This document shows, piece by piece, positions 23,503-32,972 of a stretch of 64,000 bases of DNA; within the stretch, counting starts at the first letter, position 1; each line of letters starts with the position of its first letter. Both the position numbers and the translations under genes were made by a program. The stretch is from contig CAZCQZ010000007.1 in assembly GCA_964500965.1 (NCBI GenBank), forward strand, positions 1 through 64,000. The letters are read 5' to 3'. A model generated the notes under the pieces. It had not been told where the DNA came from. It saw only the letters and a list, made by a program, of their open reading frames with translations, and did no database searches. Origin of the DNA: JAISGQ01 sp964500965 (GTDB lineage: Bacteria; Bacillota; Clostridia; Oscillospirales; Acutalibacteraceae).

Positions 23503-23589
23503 CTTTTTCCCTCCTGTCAATTTTATGTTAATGTATATGCGGTCAAATGACGGTTATGCATGGTGATAACCTTAAACCTGTGGTACTAC

Positions 23590-23618
23590 TTGACATATTT
23601 TAAAACATATGGTATGAT
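23590..23618 (+). promoter_or_regulatory. Promoter of the CHASE2-HD-GYP / FecR operon
   Basis: TTGACA (23590-23595), a 17-nt spacer and TATGAT (23613-23618), about 83 nt before the start codon. Confidence 0.7.
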
Positions 23619-23700
23619 TTTTTGTATAAAATATGTAATTTGCGGAACGTGCATTCAGAATAGATTTGAAAGGTGTGCCGACGGCACATAGGTAATATTT

Positions 23701-26388
23701 ATGGATTCAATGGTTGGCAAAAAAAGCCGACTTGCCGACAGACTGTCACTATTCAGACTGCCTGTGATTATTTTGATTGCGGCACTGCTTATCGGCATTC
23801 TGGCAGGGGTCGAAAGCTTTACCGACGGCGTGGAGCAGATGGCTCTGAGCTATAATATTCTTGCTTCCTACGAAGCTCCCCGGTACGGTCAGAAAGCCGT
23901 TATCATTATGTGTACCGACAATACTGTTGACAGGCTCCCCGAAAGCAACGGCTGGCCTATTGACAGAAGCTATTATACCGAGCTTTTAAACAACGAGCTT
24001 TCACGTTCCGACCTTGTGGTTTTCGATATTCTTTTTTCAAATTATTCCGATGACCCGGAAACGGACGAGGAATTTGCGCAGGCTATCAAAAATCACGGCA
24101 GTGTAGTACTGTCACGCTCAAATACCGAAGTGCCGATAAATACGCTTATTGATTCCGGCGCACGTATCGGCTATGCCCTTGAATTTGACGAGCAGGACAG
24201 CGATGCCGTCAGCAGGAGATACAGGCTTTATCTCGGCAATGAAATTTATTCCGGCATAACTCTGATTTGCGCCGCGCTCACAGAGCAGGGCTATAGCATA
24301 GGCTTTGACGGTGACTGCACTTACACCGTGACCTCGCCTGAGGGAGACAGCCGGACGTTGAGAGTTGACGGGGACGGCTATTTTTACAGAGTTCCGGTCA
24401 AACGGGGAATTGATGTTCAGATTATCGACCTGTATGACGTTTTATGCGGAAACTATTCCGACGGTCTTTTTGACGGTGCGACTGTTTTTATCGGCGGCAC
24501 GGTGGCAGGTAATGAGGATATTGTCCATGCCCCCGATTTTACCGTTTCGGCGGATAAGGTCAGCGGTGAGGTTTCCACCCGTGTTATCGGTACAAAGTTT
24601 CTTGTTGACAGTTATTATACCGTGCTTCGCGGCTTTTCGCCGCAGATAGCCTCCGATTTCGGAAAGACCTGCATATGCATTCTGCTGTTTCTGCTCACCG
24701 CTGTGTTTTCGCTGAAACTTCCCGCAAAATTCGGCTGGCTTACCGTGCCGGTGCTCGGTGTGAGCTGGTTTGCTCTTACAAGACTTCTATTTGTAAAGGG
24801 CTTATTTTATCTTCCGCTGGTTATGCCTGAAATATGTATCATTATTTCGTATCTGCTGTGCCTGATGCTGAGACTTCTGCACACGTCCAGAGAATGGCAG
24901 GTCAGCTCATTGCCTCTCGAAACCCTGTACCGAATGACCTATGGGCTTGGCAATGCCGAAAAATACGATACATTTGAGGAATACATCAACAGCTTCAGCG
25001 GTGATGTGTTTGCCACACTGCACGCAAAGGTAATCGAAGCACAGGTCGAACGTAAGGAACAGCTTGAGGAAATCATTTCCGAAAATATCAACGGTACTGT
25101 TGTAATTAAAAACCGTTCACTTTGCGATAAATTCGGCACTTCCGCACTGGTGATAATACCTCTGCCGTCCTTTGGAGATTCGGCGGATATGTTTACCGTG
25201 CTGGGCACTGAGCATACACCGTCCTCAAACTGGGTGCAGAGCGTAACCGCATTGATACTTTCAATGTATGTCTATTATAAGGTTATAAAGCAGAGTGCGG
25301 AGAAGCAGGAAGCGGCAATGTCAATGATTAAGGTAATTATTCAGATGATAGATGCCAAAGACCCTGTAACCGCAGGTCACTCTCGCAGAGTATCGAAATA
25401 TTCACGCAGTATCGGTGAATGGCTCGGTTATGACAGTCAGAAAGTCTCCGACCTTGAATTTGCCGCCCTTTTACACGACATCGGTAAAATCGGCGTTGAC
25501 GATGCTGTGCTCAATAAGCCCGGACTTTTCACAAAAAAGGACTATGAAAAAATGAAATCCCACCCGACCCTTGGCGCGGAAATTGTACGCACTGTCGGGC
25601 TTTCCGATGAAATTGCCGACGGCGTGCTAAACCACCATGAGAGAATGGACGGTCACGGTTATCCCGGCGGTGTTCCCGGCGGCGAATGCTCGGAATTTGC
25701 CAGAATTATCAAGGTTGCCGATGTTTACGATGCGCTGATTTGCAAGCGGCAGTATAAATCCGCATGGGACGAAAAACGCGCTTTTGATGTGATTTATAAC
25801 GGCATGGGCACGGAATTTGACGAGCGCATTGCGAAAGTATTTATTGAAAACGCTTCTCCTGCCGACTACGTTCCCGGTGCAGCGGAAAAGGACAGCGGTA
25901 TGCCCTCCGAAGCCAATGTGAACAGAGCGGTCGTCTTCGCCCGTAAGCTGTGGAACACTTGTCACAGCTCACTTTCGGACTGTAATGCGGAAATGTCTAT
26001 ACACGAAAGCGACTTTGATTTTGACTGCTCAAATGGATTTGCCGGTATGGAATGGGGCGAAAAATTCGGCTCGGCCGAATCCCTTTGCGAGATACCCACC
26101 TTGCTTTCCTATGACCGCGAAAATGAAAGCATAATTTCATCACTTTGCGGAAAAGGACTTGTAAAAAGTATCGTTATGTATTATCATAAGGGGTGTCTTA
26201 GTGCGGGATTTGTTACGCTGAGCGGACAGGATAATGTCGATTCCGAGTTTTCGGAAAGCTATTCTCAGCCTGTTATGGTGGACGGCTGTACCGTAAGATG
26301 TTCACACAGGGTTATTTCCGTTGAGTTTTCCGCCGACGGAGTTGACATAATCTGCTATGTAACAAACTATCTTGCAAACGAGCTTTGA
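23701..26388 (+). CDS. CHASE2 sensor with HD-GYP phosphodiesterase domain
   Basis: An 895-aa membrane signalling protein. Helix at about 17-38, CHASE2 extracytoplasmic sensor up to about 310 (phrases VIIMCTDN, FDILFSN, VFIGGTVAG, FLVDSYYTVLRG), then three helices (320-400). A cytoplasmic region leads to the HD-GYP domain (about 540-720): AGHSRRVSKYSRSIG, LLHDIGKIGVDD, HPTLGAEIV and HHERMDGHGYPGG keep the metal ligands and the GYP motif. HD-GYP enzymes break c-di-GMP (or related cyclic dinucleotides) to linear or mononucleotide products. A further C-terminal domain of about 170 residues is unassigned. The FecR gene follows 21 nt later, so an operon is likely. Confidence 0.88.
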   Translation: MDSMVGKKSRLADRLSLFRLPVIILIAALLIGILAGVESFTDGVEQMALSYNILASYEAPRYGQKAVIIMCTDNTVDRLPESNGWPIDRSYYTELLNNELSRSDLVVFDILFSNYSDDPETDEEFAQAIKNHGSVVLSRSNTEVPINTLIDSGARIGYALEFDEQDSDAVSRRYRLYLGNEIYSGITLICAALTEQGYSIGFDGDCTYTVTSPEGDSRTLRVDGDGYFYRVPVKRGIDVQIIDLYDVLCGNYSDGLFDGATVFIGGTVAGNEDIVHAPDFTVSADKVSGEVSTRVIGTKFLVDSYYTVLRGFSPQIASDFGKTCICILLFLLTAVFSLKLPAKFGWLTVPVLGVSWFALTRLLFVKGLFYLPLVMPEICIIISYLLCLMLRLLHTSREWQVSSLPLETLYRMTYGLGNAEKYDTFEEYINSFSGDVFATLHAKVIEAQVERKEQLEEIISENINGTVVIKNRSLCDKFGTSALVIIPLPSFGDSADMFTVLGTEHTPSSNWVQSVTALILSMYVYYKVIKQSAEKQEAAMSMIKVIIQMIDAKDPVTAGHSRRVSKYSRSIGEWLGYDSQKVSDLEFAALLHDIGKIGVDDAVLNKPGLFTKKDYEKMKSHPTLGAEIVRTVGLSDEIADGVLNHHERMDGHGYPGGVPGGECSEFARIIKVADVYDALICKRQYKSAWDEKRAFDVIYNGMGTEFDERIAKVFIENASPADYVPGAAEKDSGMPSEANVNRAVVFARKLWNTCHSSLSDCNAEMSIHESDFDFDCSNGFAGMEWGEKFGSAESLCEIPTLLSYDRENESIISSLCGKGLVKSIVMYYHKGCLSAGFVTLSGQDNVDSEFSESYSQPVMVDGCTVRCSHRVISVEFSADGVDIICYVTNYLANEL

Positions 26389-26409
26389 TTCAGAAAGGAA
26401 CGGTTTTTT

Positions 26410-27702
26410 ATGAAAAGGCTACTGGCGATTTTGCTGACTGTGACGCTGATTTTCTGCATGTCGTCATGCTCCGGGGATAACGGCGAGAATACTGAGGTTT
26501 CCTGCACTGTCACTGTTTCCGATTTAACAGGCACTGCCAGAACATTGAGGTTTGACGGCGTTTCCGAGCTTTTAAGCATCGGAAGCACGTTATCGCTGGG
26601 CGATTCCGTTATAACCGACCGCGATTCCACCGCAACTCTCACTGTGGACGGAACGGAAACCAGCATTATTCTCAGTCCGTCAAGTGAAATTCTTTTTAAG
26701 ACCGCCGTTGACGGCAACGGTTCAACCCAGATTGTCATTGCTCTGAAAAGCGGAAGCATTGCAAATTCAATAGACATGAAGCTTGAAGAAAACGATGTCT
26801 ATGAGGTTTGCACAGGCGATATGACCATGGCGATTCGCGGTACGGACGCTTATGTCAGCTTTACCGAAAAGGGCACGGGTGTTGCACTTCTGACCGGTAC
26901 GGCATATGTTTTTAACTATTCCGACGGCAAAACATACACCGTTCCTGCCGGCGTTCAGGGGTATTTCAATATCGAAGGTGCGCCTGAGTTTGAGCTGATT
27001 GATGTTGACCTGTTCGGCACGGATTCCGCCGCCGAGGGTATGCTTCAGAAGGTTACAGATGATGACAGCGGCTTTGAGAGCGACTTTGAAAGCGAACTGC
27101 GTGACAGCTATATTGTTAAAAACAGCGGATACAGCTTTACCGTTGACGCGCCTGTTGAGGGTGTTCCCGGCGCAAAGGAAGCTGCGGCGGATAATGAAAT
27201 AACGCAAACCACCGCAACGACCACCACAACGACCGCAACCACCGAAACGACAGTGCAGTCAACTACCGAAACAGCGCAAACAACCACCGCGCTTGTATCA
27301 ACGGCTAAGACAACGAAAACCACCGTGAGAACGCAAAGACCTACGACTGCCGCAACTACCACGACAACTACCACGACAACGACTACAACAACGACTACAA
27401 CCACAGTCACACCGCCGCTGCCGACAACGGATAAATACCAGGTCACATTGACAGGGCTTTATTACAAAGCCTCCGATGAGCAGTGGGTTGCAATTACCGA
27501 GTATGCCGTGACTTCCTATGTGGTGACGGCAAACACGGACTTCGTGATTCCCTGTCAGTATAACGGCGAGGATTTCTCCTTTACGGTCAATTGGAACAGT
27601 GAGGAAAATGCAATAGGCGAATCCTATATCGTTTATGCCGACAGCTTCCCGGAAGCCTACTCGGACATTTATACCTATGTTTCGGCGGTGCCGGTGTTCT
27701 GA
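26410..27702 (+). CDS. FecR-domain lipoprotein with Thr-rich linker
   Basis: A 430-aa exported protein. The signal peptide (LLAILLTVTLIFCMSSC) has a lipobox-like end. A FecR-type domain follows at about 35-200, with SIGSTLSLGDSVITDRDSTATLTVDGTE, VIALKSGSIANSI and AIRGTDAYVSF...GTAYVFNYSDGKTYTVPAGVQG. Next come an acidic segment, a Thr-rich linker of some 70 residues (about 262-336), and a compact C-terminal domain of about 90 residues. FecR domains often occur beside CHASE2 signalling proteins, as here, so it probably works outside the cell with the upstream sensor. The ligand is unknown. Confidence 0.82.
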   Translation: MKRLLAILLTVTLIFCMSSCSGDNGENTEVSCTVTVSDLTGTARTLRFDGVSELLSIGSTLSLGDSVITDRDSTATLTVDGTETSIILSPSSEILFKTAVDGNGSTQIVIALKSGSIANSIDMKLEENDVYEVCTGDMTMAIRGTDAYVSFTEKGTGVALLTGTAYVFNYSDGKTYTVPAGVQGYFNIEGAPEFELIDVDLFGTDSAAEGMLQKVTDDDSGFESDFESELRDSYIVKNSGYSFTVDAPVEGVPGAKEAAADNEITQTTATTTTTTATTETTVQSTTETAQTTTALVSTAKTTKTTVRTQRPTTAATTTTTTTTTTTTTTTTTVTPPLPTTDKYQVTLTGLYYKASDEQWVAITEYAVTSYVVTANTDFVIPCQYNGEDFSFTVNWNSEENAIGESYIVYADSFPEAYSDIYTYVSAVPVF

Positions 27703-27721
27703 GATTTTAACCGATAAATAT

Positions 27722-27760
27722 TTCTGTGTTCGGACGAATGCCGCCCGAACACAGAATTTT
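27722..27760 (+). terminator. Terminator of the CHASE2/FecR operon
   Basis: TTCTGTGTTCGG (27722-27733) pairs with CCGAACACAGAA (27745-27756) and is followed by TTTT. Confidence 0.85.
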
Positions 27761-27850
27761 TATTATAACTTTAAATTCGTCCGATATTTTAAACAAAATC
27801 TTAACAATTGTGTGGTATTATAGAAGCAACAAAACGAAAAGGGGTAAGCT

Positions 27851-28522
27851 ATGTTTAAAATACTGGTTGTTGAGGACGACCGGGAGCTTAATCGCTCTGT
27901 ATGCTCCTATCTCAACCGCTGTGGCTTTGAGACGGTCGGCTGTCTGAACGGGACAGAGGCGTATGATGCTTTGTACAAAAGCGTTTTTGACCTGATAATT
28001 TCGGACATTATGATGCCCGGAACGGACGGATTTGAGCTTGCGGAAAATGTAAGAGAGCTTGACGAGAACATTCCGATACTTTTTATGACCGCACGTGATG
28101 ACATATTATCAAAGCAACGGGGATTTCGTATCGGCGTCGATGATTATATGGTAAAGCCCATTGACCTTGACGAGCTGTATCTGCGCATAGGCGCGTTGCT
28201 CAGACGTGCAAAAATCGCGGCTGTCAAAAAGCTTGAGGTCGGCAATTTCATAATGGACGCCGATGAACACACGGCATACCTCGCCGGCAGGGAGATAAGT
28301 CTTACCAACAGGGAATTTTCTCTCCTGTACAAGCTGCTTTCCTATCCGAAAAAGGCTTTTACGAGGACGCAGCTTATGGACGAATTTTGGGACGCAGACA
28401 CAGCTTCGGGTCCGAGAACTGTTGACGTTTACATGACAAAACTGCGCAGTAAGCTGGCAGACTGCGATTCCTTTGAAATAGTGACGGTTCACGGCATGGG
28501 CTATAAGGCGGTGATTAAATGA
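27851..28522 (+). CDS. OmpR-family response regulator
   Basis: A 223-aa DNA-binding regulator. The receiver domain (1-115) has ILVVEDDRE, the phosphoacceptor Asp in DLIISDIMMPG, the Thr in LFMTAR, and the Lys in YMVKPID. The winged-helix output domain (about 130-220) ends in TVDVYMTKLRSKL and TVHGMGYKAVIK. Its gene overlaps the kinase gene by 4 nt (ATGA), so the pair is translationally coupled. AAAGGGG precedes the start. Confidence 0.93.
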   Translation: MFKILVVEDDRELNRSVCSYLNRCGFETVGCLNGTEAYDALYKSVFDLIISDIMMPGTDGFELAENVRELDENIPILFMTARDDILSKQRGFRIGVDDYMVKPIDLDELYLRIGALLRRAKIAAVKKLEVGNFIMDADEHTAYLAGREISLTNREFSLLYKLLSYPKKAFTRTQLMDEFWDADTASGPRTVDVYMTKLRSKLADCDSFEIVTVHGMGYKAVIK

Positions 28523-29607
28523 AAAACGAAACCCCTTTTGCGAAGCTGCTCAAATCTGTCAGCAGATTCCTTGTGATTTTTCTGCTTGTTTCATTTCTGA
28601 TAACCTGCTGTGTGATGCTGTTTGTCAGCGAGCTTTCAAAGACCGTTGAGGTGGATTTCGGCAGGGAGGAGCTTAATACTGCGGCAAAACTGACCTTTTT
28701 AAATGTCATTCTGCTCAGCCTGTTACTGACTTGTTTCGATTTAATACGCAAAAAGGTGACGGTTAAGCTACCGGCGAAGAAGATAACCGATGCGGCGGAG
28801 AAAATTATGCACGGCGATTTTTCCGCAAGAATAAGCAGCTCTGTTGACGTTTTCGACGGATTCGGAGAAATTGCCGACTGCTTTAACGCCATGGCAAAGG
28901 AGCTGTCCGGCATGGAAACTCTGCGCTCGGATTTTATCGCAAATGTTTCCCACGAGCTGAAAACGCCGCTGGCTGTAATCGGAAACTACGCAACGCTTTT
29001 GCGCCGACCTGAGCTGTCGGAGGAAAAGCGCATAGAATACTCGGAAAGCATCGGAGAAGCTTCTCGTTGTCTTGCAGACCTGATAACCGATATTTTAAGG
29101 CTCAATAAGCTTGAAAATCAGCAGATATTTCCGAAATCCGAGTGCTATGATTTAGGCGAACAGCTTTGTGAATGTCTGCTTTCCTATGAAGATATTTGGG
29201 AAAACAAATGCATAGATATTGTCACGAATATCGAGGACGGCGTTTTTGTCAGGTCAGACCCCGAAATGATGAGCATTGTATGGAATAATCTCTTTTCAAA
29301 CGCGCTGAAATTTACCGATAACGGCGGCAGAGTGTCGGTTGCGGTCAGGGCGGAAGGCACAAAGGCGATTGTACAGATTTCCGACACCGGCTGTGGTATA
29401 TCAGGTGACGTAGGAGCACATATATTCGATAAGTTTTATCAGGGAGATACATCTCACACCACTCAGGGCAACGGCTTGGGTCTTGCACTTGTGAAAAGAG
29501 TGATTGATATAACCGGAAGCGAAATTTCCGTTGAAAGCGAGCTATTAAAGGGAAGTACCTTTACAGTGAAAATGGAGAGAGAATATGCCGAAGCGACTTT
29601 TGAATAA
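28519..29607 (+). CDS. Sensor histidine kinase
   Basis: A 362-aa membrane kinase with two helices (about 18-36 and 58-74) flanking a very short extracytoplasmic loop, so it probably senses the membrane or a partner. A HAMP region at about 78-130 follows (KKITDAAEKIMHGDFSARI). The H-box is ANVSHELKTPL with the phospho-His near residue 145, and the ATPase domain shows NNLFSNALKFT, DTGCGI and GNGLGLALVKR. The short sensor and downstream membrane genes resemble intramembrane-sensing kinases associated with envelope stress, but no ABC transporter is present. Confidence 0.9.
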   Translation: MKNETPFAKLLKSVSRFLVIFLLVSFLITCCVMLFVSELSKTVEVDFGREELNTAAKLTFLNVILLSLLLTCFDLIRKKVTVKLPAKKITDAAEKIMHGDFSARISSSVDVFDGFGEIADCFNAMAKELSGMETLRSDFIANVSHELKTPLAVIGNYATLLRRPELSEEKRIEYSESIGEASRCLADLITDILRLNKLENQQIFPKSECYDLGEQLCECLLSYEDIWENKCIDIVTNIEDGVFVRSDPEMMSIVWNNLFSNALKFTDNGGRVSVAVRAEGTKAIVQISDTGCGISGDVGAHIFDKFYQGDTSHTTQGNGLGLALVKRVIDITGSEISVESELLKGSTFTVKMEREYAEATFE

Positions 29608-30511
29608 GCTGAAAAAATCCGATATTGGCAGGATTTTAAATAAAATACTGCACCCTCATACCGCGCTGTTGCTTATAATCGTGCCCTTTTCGGCGGCACT
29701 GCTGATATATGTTTTCGTGTTCGGAAAAAGTGGTGAAGCAATTGCATACATTGCCTATTTTCTGTCGGCATACGCTCTGACGGCAGGGTGCATAAATTTT
29801 ATTCCGAAACTATTCGGAAAAGCCCGACAGTTGAAAACGGAAAATGTATATGTAAACCGTTACGTTTCCGATGCCGGACTTCGGGTAACAGTTTCACTTT
29901 ACTGCTCGGTGCTTATGAACACAGCCTACGCGGTATTCCAGCTCGGGCTTGGCTTTTATCACAGGTCGGTATGGTTTTATTCACTGGCGGTGTATTATAT
30001 ATTGCTTGCGGTTATGCGCTTTTTCCTGCTTCGGGACATAAAGGACGCCCGAAAAAACGATATGCTTTCACAGCTAAAACGTTCGCGCTTCTGCGGCATA
30101 ATGCTACTGTTCATGAGTGTTGCGCTGAGTGTGATTGTATTTTACATTACGCGGCAGAACAGAGGCTTTGAGCACCACCCTGTAACCGCAATCGCAATGG
30201 CTGCATACACCTTTTCGTCCTTTACTCTTGCACTTATAAACGTCATAAAATATAAAAAGTTCAACAGCCCGATTTATTCATCGGCAAAATTCATAAGCCT
30301 TGCGGCGGCATCGGTATCAATGCTGACCCTTGAAACCACCATGTTTGCGGCGTTTGAGCAGGGGCAAAGCCCTGTGCTCAGAAGAACCCTGACGGAAATC
30401 ACCGGGATTTCGGTGTGCCTGCTGGTGTTGTTTATGGCGATTTACATTACGGTTTATTCCACAATAGAAATCGGAAAAGAAATGAATAAGGAGCATCACG
30501 ATGAACAATAA
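29585..30511 (+). CDS. Polytopic membrane protein linked to the two-component system
   Basis: A 308-aa membrane protein I cannot assign. Eight or so hydrophobic helices, e.g. TALLLIIVPFSAALLIYVFVF, IAYFLSAYALTAGCINF, MLLFMSVALSVIVFYI and SVCLLVLFMAIYITVYSTIEIG, are preceded by a basic N terminus. It starts 23 nt before the kinase stop, with GGAGAGAG as ribosome site, so it is tightly coupled to the kinase and is a candidate sensing partner or target. Confidence 0.7.
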   Translation: MPKRLLNKLKKSDIGRILNKILHPHTALLLIIVPFSAALLIYVFVFGKSGEAIAYIAYFLSAYALTAGCINFIPKLFGKARQLKTENVYVNRYVSDAGLRVTVSLYCSVLMNTAYAVFQLGLGFYHRSVWFYSLAVYYILLAVMRFFLLRDIKDARKNDMLSQLKRSRFCGIMLLFMSVALSVIVFYITRQNRGFEHHPVTAIAMAAYTFSSFTLALINVIKYKKFNSPIYSSAKFISLAAASVSMLTLETTMFAAFEQGQSPVLRRTLTEITGISVCLLVLFMAIYITVYSTIEIGKEMNKEHHDEQ

Positions 30512-30875
30512 TAACGAAACATTCAGCTATACATATTCTTCCTCGGAGCAGGAGGAGGTCAGAAAAATCAGGGAAAAGTACGTGCCGAAAAGCGAGGACA
30601 AGCTTGAGAAGCTGCGCGCTCTGGACGAGAGCGTCACTAAAAAGGGTACAATCGTTTCAATTATTATCGGTGTTATCGGTACGCTGATTTTGGGAATTGG
30701 AATGAGTTGTTGTCTTGTGTGGGCGGCAAAATGGTTTGTGCCGGGTATTATAATCGGCGTTTCGGGTATCGCGTTAACGGCGGCGGCGTATCCGATTTTC
30801 AAACGCATCACCGCCGCAGAGCGCAAAAGAATCGCGCCGGAAATTATCAGATTGACCGATGAGCTGATGAAATAG
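30501..30875 (+). CDS. Small membrane protein ending the two-component operon
   Basis: A 124-aa protein not recognised. A polar, charged N terminus (EEVRKIREKYVPKSEDKLEKLRALDESVTKK) is followed by two helices (IVSIIIGVIGTLILGIGMSCCLVWA and VPGIIIGVSGIALTAAAYPIF) and a basic C-terminal tail. It overlaps the preceding gene by 11 nt. Its role presumably follows that of the operon. Confidence 0.65.
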   Translation: MNNNNETFSYTYSSSEQEEVRKIREKYVPKSEDKLEKLRALDESVTKKGTIVSIIIGVIGTLILGIGMSCCLVWAAKWFVPGIIIGVSGIALTAAAYPIFKRITAAERKRIAPEIIRLTDELMK

Positions 30876-30885
30876 ATTCCGATAC

Positions 30886-30914
30886 TTGATATTGTGTCGT
30901 GAATGGTTTATAAT
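30886..30914 (+). promoter_or_regulatory. Promoter of plsC and the PLP-lyase gene
   Basis: TTGATA (30886-30891), a 17-nt spacer and TATAAT (30909-30914), 30 nt before the ATG at 30944. Confidence 0.7.
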
Positions 30915-30943
30915 TACATTTACAGCTTTTTCGGAGGTGTCAT

Positions 30944-31672
30944 ATGCATACCCTTATTACTTATATCAGGGGAGTTTTCTTTTTCATTTCGACCGTTCCC
31001 GACCTTATTCGGGCAAAGCGGCTGAAGAAAAAAGGCGATGCCGGGTATCTTAAATATCTTGACAGGCAGTACAGGCGTGCCGTAAAAAGGATTCCCGAAA
31101 TACTCGGAGTTAAGATAGTCGTCACCGGCAGTGAAAATATAATCGGTGACCGTTCGGCAATATTTGTCAGCAATCATCAAAGCTATCTGGACCCGGTTTT
31201 TATTTTTGCGCCACTGGGCTTTATCTGCCCGGTGCTGTGCAAAAAAGAGGTTCGTAAAATTCCTCTTGTTTCCGGCTGGCTCAGGGTTTTCGACTGCGTT
31301 TTTATCGACAGGGAGAACGCCAGAAATTCGGTTAAAAGCCTTAACGAAGCCGCAGAGCTTGTAAGCGGCGGAAAGTCGATGATAATTTTCCCGGAGGGTA
31401 CACGTGCCGCAGGCTACGAGCCGGGAGAGTTTAAGGCAGGGGCGTTTAAGGTTGCCGAAAAGACAAAGGCAACCATTGTCCCGGTCAGACTTCACAACGC
31501 CTGCGATGTTATGCGCAGAGGAAGCGCAAAGCTCAACAAAGCCACTGTAAGGGTGGACTTTTTAGAGCCTGTCGATATTAGCCGGATGTCGCGGACGGAA
31601 ATTCGCGAGTTACCGGAAAAAATCAGAGCACTTATTGCAGAGGGTATAGAAGGAGAAAACCATGAACAATAA
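30944..31672 (+). CDS. plsC: 1-acyl-sn-glycerol-3-phosphate acyltransferase
   Basis: Transfers the second acyl chain to lysophosphatidate in phospholipid synthesis at the inner face of the membrane. A 242-aa protein with the block I motif NHQSYLDP (catalytic His and Asp), block II around VFIDREN, and block III FPEGTRAAG. Some extra N-terminal residues could form a re-entrant membrane helix. ATG follows CGGAGG. It overlaps the next gene by 11 nt. Confidence 0.88.
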   Translation: MHTLITYIRGVFFFISTVPDLIRAKRLKKKGDAGYLKYLDRQYRRAVKRIPEILGVKIVVTGSENIIGDRSAIFVSNHQSYLDPVFIFAPLGFICPVLCKKEVRKIPLVSGWLRVFDCVFIDRENARNSVKSLNEAAELVSGGKSMIIFPEGTRAAGYEPGEFKAGAFKVAEKTKATIVPVRLHNACDVMRRGSAKLNKATVRVDFLEPVDISRMSRTEIRELPEKIRALIAEGIEGENHEQ

Positions 31673-32918
31673 ATTCGGAATTTCCGAAAGTCTGCTCGGT
31701 ATGGCGCAAGAAGTTGAAAACAGCCTTGCCGACAGCTTTGCGCGGATTGATAAAATCACGGAATACAACCAGCAAAAGGTTTTGGCGGCGTTTATTAAAA
31801 ACAATGTCACGGAAAGCATGTTTGCCGCGTCTACCGGCTACGGCTACGGTGACAGGGGCAGAGATGTGCTTGACCGCGTTGTTGCCGATACTTTCGGTTG
31901 TGAAGATGCGCTGATTCGTCACAATTTTGTCAGCGGCACTCATGCGCTGACCGTTGCGCTGTTCGGACTGCTCAGACCGGGAGACACAATGCTGTGCGTG
32001 ACCGGCACTCCCTATGATACCTTGCAGGGCGTTATCGGCATCAGACCGTCCTCCGGCTCTCTTGCGGAGTTCGGCGTTAATTACAGGCAGCTTGAGCTTG
32101 TTAATGGCATGGTTGATTTTGATGCAATTTACGACGCGGTGACGGACGATGTAAAAATGGTCTATGTTCAGCGTTCCCGTGGCTATTCACTGCGACCGTC
32201 ACTTTCTGTTGCTCAGATAGAAAAAATCGGAAAAATCGCAAAGAGCGCACGTAATGACGTTCTTGTTGTGGTGGATAACTGTTACGGCGAGTTTACCGAA
32301 GAAACCGAGCCGGTTGAAAATGTCGATATTATTGTCGGTTCGCTTATCAAAAATCCCGGCGGCGGCATTGCACCGACCGGCGGATATATTGCCGGCAGAG
32401 AAAAGTGCGTTGAAATGTGCTCTTATCGTCTGACAACGCCCGGCACAGGTAAGGAGGTCGGCTGTACTCTCGGCAACAACAGAGCACTGTTTATGGGCTT
32501 TTTCAACGCGCCCCATGTTACCGGAGAGGCTCTTAAAACCGCAGTTTTGTGCGCAGGACTTTTTGAAAGGCTCGGTTATGTGTGTTCTCCCACATCGGCG
32601 GAAACACGGCACGATATAATTCAGTCGGTGGTTATGGGCGCACCTGAGCCGCTGATAGCATTCTGCCGTGGCATACAAAGCGGTTCTCCCATTGATGCAA
32701 ACGCCGCGCCTGAGCCGTGGGATATGCCGGGCTATGACAGTCAGGTAATCATGGCGGCAGGAGCTTTTACTCTGGGGGCTTCAATCGAGCTTTCCGCAGA
32801 TGCGCCGCTTCGAGAGCCCTTCGCAGTCTGGATGCAGGGCGGACTTAACTACCATTCCGCAAAGGTGGGCATTCTGCTGGCGGCACAGAGAGTTTTGGAT
32901 ATTGCTAAAATACAGTAA
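31662..32918 (+). CDS. PLP-dependent lyase, aluminium-resistance/methionine gamma-lyase family
   Basis: A 418-aa fold-type I PLP enzyme of the family annotated as cystathionine beta-lyase-like aluminium resistance protein (YnbB). Features are YGYGDRGRDVLDRV, HNFVSGTHALTVALFGLLRPGD, VVVDNCYGEF (PLP-contacting Asp) and DIIVGSLIKNPGGGIAPTGGYIAG, whose Lys is the probable Schiff-base residue. The biochemical activity of the family is not settled. Its ribosome site GGAG lies within the end of plsC. The two genes share a promoter and a terminator. Confidence 0.85.
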   Translation: MNNKFGISESLLGMAQEVENSLADSFARIDKITEYNQQKVLAAFIKNNVTESMFAASTGYGYGDRGRDVLDRVVADTFGCEDALIRHNFVSGTHALTVALFGLLRPGDTMLCVTGTPYDTLQGVIGIRPSSGSLAEFGVNYRQLELVNGMVDFDAIYDAVTDDVKMVYVQRSRGYSLRPSLSVAQIEKIGKIAKSARNDVLVVVDNCYGEFTEETEPVENVDIIVGSLIKNPGGGIAPTGGYIAGREKCVEMCSYRLTTPGTGKEVGCTLGNNRALFMGFFNAPHVTGEALKTAVLCAGLFERLGYVCSPTSAETRHDIIQSVVMGAPEPLIAFCRGIQSGSPIDANAAPEPWDMPGYDSQVIMAAGAFTLGASIELSADAPLREPFAVWMQGGLNYHSAKVGILLAAQRVLDIAKIQ

Positions 32919-32922
32919 AATT

Positions 32923-32961
32923 AAGACCGTATGTCCGACAGAATCTGCGACATGCGGTCTT
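32923..32961. terminator. Bidirectional terminator
   Basis: AAGACCGTATGTC (32923-32935) pairs with GACATGCGGTCTT (32949-32961), one G-U pair, followed by TTAATATTT. It serves the PLP-lyase gene and the convergent TPR gene. Confidence 0.8.
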
Positions 32962-32972
32962 TAATATTTAAC

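Noticed and set aside
23521..23700. Leader before the CHASE2 gene considered as a c-di-GMP riboswitch
   Set aside because: Too short and AT-rich; I could not find the GGTCACGCACAGGGCAAACC-like core or the matching helices.
27194..27446. Val-rich antisense ORF over the FecR linker
   Set aside because: Simply the reverse of ACN-rich Thr codons.
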